This document shows positions 23,124 to 32,550 of a stretch of DNA of 64,000 bases, in pieces (within the stretch, counting starts at the first letter, position 1; each line of letters starts with the position of its first letter). The notes under the pieces are model-generated. The model did not search any database, was not told the DNA's origin, and was given only the letters and a program-made list of their open reading frames with translations. Source of the DNA: Rhypophila decipiens (lineage: Eukaryota > Ascomycota > Sordariomycetes > Sordariales > Naviculisporaceae); the NCBI GenBank assembly GCA_033297075.1, contig MU858116.1, forward strand, positions 114,851 through 178,850, read 5' to 3'. A program made the position numbers and the translations under genes.

Positions 23124-24362
23124 CTAACCAAACACCTTCAGAAATCCCCAGATTCCTAGACCACTCAGAACTGGGATGGTCAGATTATCGTCCCATCCAA
23201 ACAAATCAACAACCTCACTAGCCGCTGCGACAAAACCAGACCAGACACTCATAACACCAAGCGCCAATCCCCCCTTGATGGTCGCCTGGGCCGGAGTCAG
23301 ACCAATCAGCCCAGCCACTTGGTCCGGCAGCCGCAAGGCTCCGGTAAACATGAAGGTCTCGTCTCCCGGGAACGGCCCGCTCCTCGGCGCCAGCCAGCCC
23401 CAGAACCAGGCTGCCGTTCCGACACCCACGAAGAAAGCTGCGAGTGATCCGGCCAGAGACTTACCCCTTCGAAGCCGCGGGGTATATCTCCCGTACAACC
23501 TCCCGAACGTGCTCGCAGCAGTGTCGCACCAGCTGAGTAATAACGTCCCCATCACACCAACGTCCTTGGGGAACGAGTACAGAACAATCCAGGCCCCCAA
23601 CAGGTAGAAAATAACCCCATTGTATCCGTTGAACTCGCTCTCTCGCATCAGAGCTCCGAGAACCCTGACGTAGAACCGGTTGAAAGGCTGATAATGGTGA
23701 CGCAAGACATCGACGGCCGCGATGGGGACCAAGGCCGCCATCAGGTAGGGACATACCGCGTACGTCTGCGTGCCCGAGAGGTAGAGCCACACGACGAAGA
23801 AGCCTATCGAGACGTGGAGGGCTTTCCGCGGAACTTCGTGCTTGTGCACAAAGGTGCGCCAGTGTCGGTGGATAGGGATCAGGCCGAGCGGCGAAGGGCT
23901 GCGGCTGAAGTCACGCCAGGACCAACCGCCGCCAACGGTGGCCGTTGAAGGCAGAGAAAGGTGACCGTTGACTTTGGTGGCGGCCGACTTGTCATCGGCG
24001 GTCACGACGTCACCGTTGGCACCAGTCGACGAGCTCGAGGGACCGTTAGTCTTTGCATGGCCATTAGCACCAGCAACACTACTAGACGACATCGAGGTCA
24101 GCCGGCCGACTTTTCGGTTATTCAAAGGACTCCGGCTGCGGGTCCGGGATCTCCGGAGACCGGGTGTGTATTCTTCTTCGTCGATGTCATCTTCCTCCTG
24201 CACGGGCTGGGGCGTCGCCAGCCGTCTCCTAGCGGCCGACCTTGTTGTCGGCCCCAGATATGAGTCCCTTGCCGAAGCGTCGGATTCAGACGGGGTCGGA
24301 CTGGGGGATATCACGCGCGGTGTGGCCGGCACAGTCTGCCTCGTTCCCCGTATCGCAGACAT
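23124..24362 (-). CDS. dgk1: CTP-dependent diacylglycerol kinase (Dgk1 family)
   Basis: A single exon encodes 412 residues from the ATG at 24362. Residues ~1-165 are low-complexity and Ser/Arg-rich (PRVISPSPTPSESD, SRTRSRSPLN), a likely phosphorylated cytosolic tail. From ~168 the conserved domain begins: HRHWRTFVHKHEVPRKALHV, GFFVVWLYLSGTQ, the RHHYQPFNRFYVRVLG block, a membrane span around FYLLGAWIVLYSFP, and LLSWCDTAASTFGRLYGRYT followed by LRRGKSLAGSLAAF. These match the CTP-transferase-like fold of yeast Dgk1 and dolichol kinases. Dgk1 phosphorylates diacylglycerol with CTP to phosphatidate in the ER and nuclear envelope, countering the Pah1 phosphatase. The frame stays open upstream to an ATG at 24731 (535 residues), but that part is compositionally random, so I use the shorter form. 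Confidence 0.88.
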   Translation of the reverse strand: MSAIRGTRQTVPATPRVISPSPTPSESDASARDSYLGPTTRSAARRRLATPQPVQEEDDIDEEEYTPGLRRSRTRSRSPLNNRKVGRLTSMSSSSVAGANGHAKTNGPSSSSTGANGDVVTADDKSAATKVNGHLSLPSTATVGGGWSWRDFSRSPSPLGLIPIHRHWRTFVHKHEVPRKALHVSIGFFVVWLYLSGTQTYAVCPYLMAALVPIAAVDVLRHHYQPFNRFYVRVLGALMRESEFNGYNGVIFYLLGAWIVLYSFPKDVGVMGTLLLSWCDTAASTFGRLYGRYTPRLRRGKSLAGSLAAFFVGVGTAAWFWGWLAPRSGPFPGDETFMFTGALRLPDQVAGLIGLTPAQATIKGGLALGVMSVWSGFVAAASEVVDLFGWDDNLTIPVLSGLGIWGFLKVFG

Positions 24363-25903
24363 ATTATATGGAAAGGGCGGAAGCGCAGGCAGCTGAACGA
24401 CGCCCGCAATGAGTCGGTGGTGGGGTGCGCAGAGGCGAAGAGGCCAGAAGGAATGAGACGAAGAAGTGGTGGAGTGGATATGTTTGTCTTTTCTAGATTC
24501 GCGTATTGGCGACAGCGTGGCGGATGCAGCCGAGGCGCTCGTGATCGGGCTGGTAGGAGCCGCAGTTGCGGTCAGGGGTTGGGCGGAGGCGGCAGCAGCA
24601 AAGTCAACTGAAGAGTTGGATGGTGTTGTTCGCGGGGAGGACTGGGTTCCAAAACAAAAGGCCGCTGCTGGGAGAACTATCGGATCCAGCGTGAAAAGGG
24701 GTGATGATGCGGCGGAGCGTGAAGACTCCACCGCATGGCTGAACTAAAAGAAGATGATATGTAAATCTGTGGTATTAAATAACGAGTGCGGCGGCTTTTT
24801 GGGGACTGGTGGGAGGCCGATGTGGTGTGTAAGAGCTGCAGTCCTGGTACCGCCGAGCAAAATTTCCTCGAGGCACGACTAAGCGGTCATCGGGAGTAAC
24901 GGCAGCCGAAAAGAATGACCCGCTATCGGTGTTTCGGGTCAAATTAAGCGGACGAGACCGGCGGTGACTGTTTTGCGATTTCTCTCCTTTTCTGGGTTTG
25001 AAAGCAAGGGCCCTCGGCCAAAGAGACAACGGTCAACGGTGGTGGGTTGTTCTTCGAGTGTGGGCAGTGGAGTGAACTGGGGAAGATGGAAAATTTCCAG
25101 GCTGGGCATGTCCCGGTCCGGGTGATGCGGAGCACCCGACAGTTGGAGTTTGCCTTTTCCCTGCAGACTGGGTCGCTTGCAGAGAAAAACGCCGGCCCCC
25201 GTGCTACGTACCACATCACAGGGCATGTGGGGATAGCGTAAGCGGTTTCGTCATTTTTCTAACATGTGATATTGAAACAAACTGAAGATCCCAAACACAT
25301 CTTGTCATTTCGTCCGAATTTTGTATTGGGCAGAACGGCCAACTCGAGATATTTCGTAATATCTCACCTCTAAAAATACTAATCGCCGCCATGTGGTAGC
25401 AAACTCGACACCTACACTGTTTATCGACTCACTGTACGGAGTACCTCAACCTGGTATTCAGATGAGGCAGACTGATCACCGAGGTTGAAGAGTCCAATTC
25501 CAGCTACGTACTATGATTCAGTGCAATCCTCAAATATAACCACTAGGAAACGAGACAGCACTGTCATAATAAACCTCTAGAGTTGCCCTTACTGAGCTCC
25601 CCTCAGTTGGGAATATTTGTGTGTTTTTAAGGTTTGGTCACAGGAGAGGGAGTGATAAAGGTCACAGGACAGTGACACCAATGACACAATCGCCAAGCTT
25701 TGTCACTGTTCAACATCTCTTCATTTGGTTTAGCGGCCAGACTGGTCCGTGCACGTACGGAGTTATCAATGCCATCTTATCGATAAGAAGATTAGACAAG
25801 ACATCAGCTTCCCCACCTAAATTTTCTAGCATTCAACCGCCAAAGAGGCGTTGGTTGATGCTTGTCCAGGAGAACGCAGCAAAAGCCGACGACAACACCG
25901 AAA
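24363..25903. other. Divergent promoter region of dgk1 and spb4
   Basis: No gene is supported. The half near dgk1 is GC-rich and in-frame open with dgk1. The half near spb4 is AT-rich with scattered TACGGAGTAC-like motifs (for example near 25434). Confidence 0.5.
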
Positions 25904-27895
25904 ATGGTGCCAAAACCACTGAAAAGAGTGAATCCGCAGAGGTCTTGGGAGGGTCTCACGCCACCACTTGCGCCATGGATTCTCGACTACATCCACTCAA
26001 TGGGCTTCGAAAAGCCAACTCCAGTGCAAAAAGCTTGTCTTGACATCTTTCGAGGCAACAAAGATGTCGTCGTGGAAGCCGTTACCGGAAGTGGCAAAAC
26101 GCTTGCATATCTCATACCGGTGGTAGAGGTATGTCTATAATCCCAATTGACGTTTTTCGCATTCTCTTCTCTGGAAAAAGCCCCCTAATCATGTCTCGGC
26201 GCATACTAGAAACTCCTCCGCGGCCCAGAACCAGCAAAGCGACACCACGTCCAGGCGGTAATCGTCTCACCGACAAGGGAATTGGCCTCGCAGATCTACA
26301 ATGTCCTCCTCGCCTTGGTCAAGTTTCATGAGGCCTCCAAGGAAGCCATACCGGAGCCCAAGAGCGACGAGAAGAGACCGCTTACCGAGAGCCCCGTCGT
26401 CGTACCCCAACTCCTTGTAGGCGGGACAGTCAAGGCGGCTGAGGATTTGAGCACCTTCTTGAGAATATCACCCAACATCCTCGTCGGGACTCCAGGCCGC
26501 CTCGCTGAGCTCCTGTCGAGCGCATATGTCAAGGCTCCCGCGTCGGCATTCGAAGTCTTGGTCATGGACGAGGCCGATCGCCTGCTCGACCTCGGCTTCT
26601 CCAACGAACTCACACGAATTCTCGGATACCTCCCCAAGCAGAGACGGACAGGCCTGTTCAGCGCCTCGCTAAGCGACGCTGTCGAGAAACTCATTACGGT
26701 GGGCTTGCTCAACCCGCACAAAATCACCGTCCGGGTCAGGAGTCTCAAAGACGGCGGTCTGATCCAGGAGCGCAAAACGCCCATGTCTCTTCAAATGTCT
26801 TATATCCTCACACCTGCAAGCCAAAAAATACCTGCCCTCTGTCAGCTACTCGAAAAGTCAGAGCCACGCCCTCAACGCGCGATAGTCTTCTTCTCGACCT
26901 GCTTCGCCGTCAAATACTTTAGTCGCGTCCTCCACGGCTTGCTTCCAGCCGGATATTCCATTACTACGCTCCACGGAAAACTGGAACCTCAGGTTCGCGA
27001 AAAGAACTTTGAGCGCTTCGTAAACGCCACCGCCCCGACCGTCCTCCTGACAACTGACATTGCTGCCCGCGGCCTCGACATCCCACAGGTCGACCTGGTC
27101 GTCCAATTCGACCCGCCAACCGACACCAAGGTGTTCATCCACCGCTGTGGCCGCGCTGGTCGAGCCGGTCGTCGAGGTCTAGCCGTTGTCATGCTACAAC
27201 CAGGAAGCGAGGAAGGCTACGTCGCGCTCCTCGACGTGCGCAAGACTCCCATCACCCCTCTCGAATCCCCGAGCATCTCTGTAACCGACTCCGAAGTCGA
27301 CAAGGTCTCGGCCAAGATCCGCGCCCAGGCTCAATCCGATCGAGAAATCTTCCAGCTCGCCCAGCGCGGATTCGTCAGCTGGACCCGCAGCTACATCGAG
27401 CACCAAGCCAGCTCCATTTTCCGTATTAGCGAGCTCAACTGGGAGGACCTCGCAAAAGGGTGGGGTCTCGTCGAGCTGCCCAAGATGCCAGAACTCAAAG
27501 GTCTCAACATCGATCGGTCGCTAGGGTTGGGAATAGACACGGAAGCAATACCGTTCAGGGATAAAGAAAAAGAGAAGAAGCGACAGGTGGAGCTGGCCAA
27601 GTGGAAAGCAGAGAAAGAGAACCGGTTAACGGCGGCGGATGCCGCGGGGGAGAAGAAACGCAAGAATAACGAGGCCTGGAGTGGTAAAGCGGAGAATGAA
27701 GACGCCAAGTTGGCGAGGAGGGAGAAGAAGAGGAGGAAGAGAGAGGCTGCCAAGACGAGTCTTATGTCGGAACAGGAGAAGAAAGAGCAGGCAGAGCTCG
27801 AGAGGATGATTGCCCAGATCCGGGAGAAAAACAAAACTGCTGCCGCCCTTGGGCCTAAGGAGGGCGATGATGAGTTTGCGGGGTTTGATGATTAG
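25904..27895 (+). CDS. spb4: ATP-dependent rRNA helicase Spb4 (DEAD box)
   Basis: Two exons, 25904-26128 and 26210-27895, give 636 residues; the 81-bp intron (gtatgt, CTAG end) splits the helicase core in phase 0. Motifs in order: [13 protein letters not shown] and PTPVQ (Q motif), AVTGSGKT (Walker A, ~60-66), [22 protein letters not shown] (DEAD, ~195-198), GLFSAS (motif III), [12 protein letters not shown] and [11 protein letters not shown] (motif VI). After the core comes an Spb4-type C-terminal domain ([27 protein letters not shown]) and a long Lys/Glu-rich tail from ~500 that is probably coiled and nucleolar, ending in an acidic DDEFAGFDD. Spb4 is a nucleolar helicase for 60S maturation, with 25S rRNA helix remodelling in late 27S particles. 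The start is chosen because MVPKP begins directly before the conserved WEGLTPP block; upstream frame is unrelated. Confidence 0.96.
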
Positions 27896-27979
27896 ACTTG
27901 CAAGACTTCATAAAGCGCTTGGGCCTAAGTGGTTATTCCTGTATCTGTTGATATGTCGCTTGATTGATACCCCGTTTCG

Positions 27980-29194
27980 CTAATGCCTGTCCTCGTGTCC
28001 TCGGTGTTTGGACCTCTCTGAAGCATCGTCTGGCCTTCGTGACCTTCTGTGTCTTTCTCTGCTACGCATGCGTTCTCTGCTGCCATCATGACGTCGATGT
28101 CGGGAGTGAGTATCTCTCTCCGACCTGGAATGCCTGTCTCGACTAGACCTGCCAATCTCCGTCTTGTGATCATGCCGACGATGTCTTTTCTCATGGAAAT
28201 CGGCATCAGCATCGGCATCGTCATCCTTCGCTCGCCGCCTCCTCTTTTCCCTTCTGTGCTCTTCCTTCTGCAAAGCTCGGAGCTCTTCCTCCCGCTCTTC
28301 ATTTACTTTCCTTCTCTCCTTGTCCAGCTGCCGCACCTTGGCAGCAGCCATCTTCATCATGGCCAGCGGGTCACTCGCATCCAACCTCGCCGCCTCGCGC
28401 GCTTTCCTCCCGGGGTCGTCTCTCCCAAACACATTCTTGGACGGTGCGACCAGGGCCGGCGTAGAGTCCCCATCCGGCGCGGCATACCATGGTTTCCCAT
28501 CCGTGAGTCCCAGACCATCCTTCCCCACCGCATTGACAAGGCGCATCCTGTACTGGTCTTCTTCCTCGCGCTTCTTGCGAGCAGCTTCTCGTTCGAAATC
28601 TTGGCTATTCTCCTTCCTCCGGTTTGATGAATCTGGAGCTGGTTCAAAAAGTGAGATGTGCCCTGTGCTGTCTACCAGTGCGACTTCTTTTGACCAAGAC
28701 TTTTTCTTGTTGTTGTTGGCAGGGTCGTCAGAGGCTAGTTCGCGGGTGGCTCGTTGACCAACTTCGTCTCGCTCTCGCACGAGACGCATCTCAAAGTCTG
28801 TATCATCTTCGCCGGGTCGTTTTCTTTTACGCCCTTCTCTCCCTCTTGTTCCGCCGGGTAGTAATGATTCCCAGTCGCGCCGGGGAGACCGGGGGCGCTG
28901 CGGAGATTTCCTGTCGAGGTCTTCTTGTTCTTCGGTGTCCTCTGGTAAGGGCGGGGGAGTTTCCCCTCGTAGGATAGCAAGGCGTCGCTTGGCGTCATGT
29001 TCTTGCATGCGCTGCTCTTCGGCTTCTTCACGTGCGCGGGCCTCTGCCTCGTCGCGCTGCACGCGCGCAATGTTGTCGGCGTTGTAGACGTTCCATGACT
29101 TTTTCCCGAGGAGATGCCTGGAGGCAAGTTAGCTGACGCCTAAGGCTTAGAGATGACACGTTGTTATAGGGGCAATTGAGACTTACAGAGGCAT
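27980..29194 (-). CDS. cwc25: Pre-mRNA-splicing factor Cwc25
   Basis: Two exons in transcription order, 29194-29187 and 29117-27980, give 381 residues. Exon 1 is only 8 bases (ATGCCTCT); a 69-bp intron (gtaagt...cctccag) joins it to produce the family start MPLHLLGKKSWNVYNADNI. The N-terminal ~45 residues carry the Cir/Cwc25 pattern (KKSWNVYN, AEAREEAEEQRM) and a helical charged region. Further on are RRDWESLLPGG, KPWYAAPDG, PLAMMKMAAAKVRQ and a C-terminal Arg/Lys/His/Ser-rich tail rich in RS and RD pairs. Cwc25 joins the activated spliceosome after Prp2 and stabilises the branch-site helix for the first splicing step; it acts in the nucleus. It is convergent with spb4, with only 84 bp between stop codons, so the 3' UTRs very probably overlap. 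Confidence 0.93.
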
Positions 29195-30046
29195 TTTTGC
29201 GTAGAGGTCACGTCGCGGGACTTTTGGTGGACAGGAGACCACATGTGTGGAGGAAGTGACCGGAAGAGAACCTTGATGGGACGGGGAGGCTTGAGCTCGA
29301 GTGGACTTGGGCTTGGTTGCTTATCGATAAGAGTTGTATTGCGCCCCTCGATGACATCGTCCCGCCAAGCCTCAGCTGCTCGGGGATTTGGGCATCTCAC
29401 CCTGCGCTTGGCTGTGAAACAGTGAGTGGAGGCTACTTTACAATGTGAAGCAATTTCCCGAACGTATTAAGAAGACCATGAATACGTGAAAGAGAGAAGC
29501 TTATAAGACGTATAAAATTACTTGAAATGCGTGCAATCACTTTCCTACAAGGCGTGTGCTGCGCTTTACTCATGTACATATTTGAGTCCCAAATAATAGG
29601 TCACTGCCAAAGGAAATTTATTGCCACATGTTCTCATTTTATTGTAGCCTGCCACTCCACGGCTTCCCGTCCCGCTTCCAACGGTCGCCGCCCGCATCGT
29701 GGGGTAACGACGACTGAAACACCTAGCCTCAAACAACAACCTTCCAGTTTCCATCTGGACGTACAAGTTCATAGACTAGAACGAGGCCAGGTAAGCGCAA
29801 TTGACTTTCATCATCATTCATGTGCCCATAACCAGTTGAAGCCACTTCAAGGCTCTCTCCACGTTGCATATATGATATACTGATATCTGTCCAGTCGAGC
29901 AGGCAGTCACATTTGGGCATTTAAAAGCAGGCGCAACCGCATCGCTCTTTCCTTTTCCATCCTTCGATTCAACTATTCTAATCTGTAATCAACTGACGGC
30001 ATTTACTGAACCAACAACCTCATCATCCGCAAACGCATCACTCAAG
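29195..30046. other. Divergent promoter region of cwc25 and sec18
   Basis: About 850 bp between two starts pointing away from each other. No gene is supported. The last ~100 bases before sec18 are CT- and CA-rich, a typical fungal leader. Confidence 0.5.
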
Positions 30047-32550
30047 ATGGATCCGTATGGCAGAGGTGGTCCTCGACCTGGCCTCCCCGGGCGCCCATCC
30101 CAACCTCAACAACAATCGCCAAGCAACTACGCTGCAGCTCAGTACGGCGACTACGGGCGCGCGCCGCCGCCGACACAAGATAGACCGAGAGGCGGCGGCA
30201 GCCGGCCTGTGGCTTTGAGGCTCGCCAAGGTCGAGCCGCGACTACAGAACCAGTACATTTTCGGCAACGTATCCGCCGTATCGCCCAATGACTTCCCTCC
30301 AGACCCCTCTGGCAACGACATCTACGTTCGCCTCAGCGGCCAACAGCTACGAGGCGACTACGTCGTGACGTGTCGCCCGACGCCCGGCTTCCCCAACGGC
30401 CACATCAGCTTGTCTGATCCGCAACGAACATGGTTAGGAGTCGGGCTGATGGACGAGGTGGTGGGCGAGCTCTACGATCCCTTCGCCTTCGGCGGCCAAG
30501 TCTACCTCCAGAACATCGATATTGAAATTGGCTTTGCCTCGGCCAAGAAGATTGTCGATGCCGTCTACGACCCCGACGAGGTGGCCAACATCTTCATCAA
30601 CACCTTCATGAACCAGATCTTCTCGCCGGGCCAGCGGTTGATCATGGACATCAGGAACATACCCATCTCGATCTTGGTCAGGACGGTAACCATGAGCGAC
30701 TTCTCGCTGGAAGAGAAGGCAGGCAAGCCGCCATCGGCGCCGCGGTCCGATCAGGCCGCACGAGGAATCCTCATGAAACAGACGGACGTGGGCATCTTCA
30801 AGGCGGCCAACTCGCCCCTCAAGGTCAAGGCCACGGCCAAACGGGCGGCAGCCAACGCCATCATCAGCCCAGACTTCAAATTCGGAGATATGGGAATCGG
30901 TGGTCTAGATGCCGAGTTCTCTACCATCTTCCGCCGTGCCTTCGCCTCCCGTATCTTCCCGCCCGATCTTATTGAGAAGCTGGGTCTTCCGCACGTCAAA
31001 GGAATGCTTCTGTACGGTCCCCCGGGAACGGGAAAGACCCTGATTGCCAGACAAATTGGCAAGATGCTGAATGCCAGAGAGCCCAAGGTCATCAACGGCC
31101 CCGAGGTGCTGAACAAGTACGTTGGTCAGAGCGAGGAGAACATCAGAAAGCTGTTCGCCGACGCTGAGAAGGAGTACAAGGAGAAGGGTGACGAATCGGG
31201 TCTTCACATCATCATTTTCGACGAGCTGGATGCTGTATGCAAGCAGAGAGGTTCCGGCGCTGGCGGCGGCACAGGTGTGGGCGACAGTGTGGTGAACCAG
31301 CTTCTCTCCAAGCTAGATGGCGTTGAGCAGCTCAACAACATCCTCCTCATCGGAATGACCAACCGCAAGGACATGATCGACGACGCTCTCCTTCGTCCCG
31401 GCCGTTTGGAGGTTCACCTCGAGATATCTCTCCCAGATGAGCAGGGCCGTGTGGATATTCTAAACATCCACACGGCCAAGATGAAGAAGAACAACGTCAT
31501 GGATGCCGACGTTGATATTGCAGAGCTTGCTGCCCTCACCAAGAACTTTTCTGGTGCTGAGATCAGCGGTCTGGTCAAGTCGGCCACTTCATTTGCCTTC
31601 ACCAGGCATATCAAGGTCGGAACAATGGCCGGAGTTGCCGAGGATGTGGCCGGGATGAAGGTCAACCACCAGGATTTCCTCAACGCCTTGGGCGAAGTCC
31701 GACCGGCCTTTGGCGCCGACGAGTCGGACCTCGAGGACGCCCTCACATATGGCATCATTCACTATTCGCAGCGGATCGAAGGCATTCTCGAGGATGGCAA
31801 GCTGTTCGCCGAGACCATCAGGAACCAAGACAAGGGCAGACTCAAGTCGGTGCTTCTTCAGGGTCCGAGAGGCAGCGGCAAGACGGCTCTTGCTGCTCAG
31901 ATTGCCCGGGAATCGGATTATCCCTTCATCAAGATGATCACCCCCTCGTCCCTCGTCGGGTTCCGTGACGACTCTTCCAAGAAGGACTTCATTCACAAGG
32001 TCTTTACAGATGCTTACAAGAGTCCTTTGAGTCTTCTCATCATTGGTAAGTCCTGAAAAGTAATCTTCAGAGTATATTTGGTGCTAGTTGATCCTAACCT
32101 CATCATATAGACGACGTTGAACGTTTGATCGAATGGAACCCCGTAGGCCTTCGCTTCTCCAACAGCATTCTGCAGGCCCTGGTTACCCTGATCCAGACCC
32201 AGCCACCCAAGGGCCACAGGTTGCTCATCCTCGCCACCACCTCACAGCCAACGACACTTAAACAGCTGGACGTCGACACGGCCTTTGATGAGGAGGTAAC
32301 TGTGCCCTCTGTGCGGGACCTTCGCGAGCTAGGGACCGTCCTGGAAGAGATGGGTGCCTTCCGGGAGTCTAGGGAAGGTCTGAATGGCGTCTTGAGGCGA
32401 GTGCAAGAGGCGAGCGGGCGGTCGGACGGGCTGGTGGGCGTGGGCATCAAGTCCATCTTGAACATGGCTGTTACGGCCCAGGCTAGCCCCAGGCCCGAGG
32501 AGTGGTTCGCTGAGCGGTTGGCTGGACAGACGGCCATGTACAATGCGTAA
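30047..32550 (+). CDS. sec18: Vesicular-fusion ATPase Sec18/NSF
   Basis: Two exons, 30047-32045 and 32111-32550, give 812 residues; the 65-bp intron falls inside the Walker B of the second ATPase domain, rejoining LLIIDDVERL. Residues ~1-50 are a Gly/Pro/Gln-rich disordered leader. The N domain (~52-215) includes LRLAKVEPRLQNQYIFGNVS. D1 (~260-540) has GMLLYGPPGTGKT (Walker A, ~325), KYVGQSEENIRKLF, IIIFDELDAV (Walker B) and the NRKDMIDDALLRPGRLE sensor region. D2 (~560-812) has LLQGPRGSGKTALA and VTVPSVRDL. Sec18/NSF disassembles cis-SNARE complexes together with alpha-SNAP at ER, Golgi, endosome and vacuole membranes and is essential in yeast. The protein is slightly longer than yeast Sec18 because of the N-terminal leader. 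The start at 30047 (CAAGATGG) is well placed after a CT-rich leader. Confidence 0.97.
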
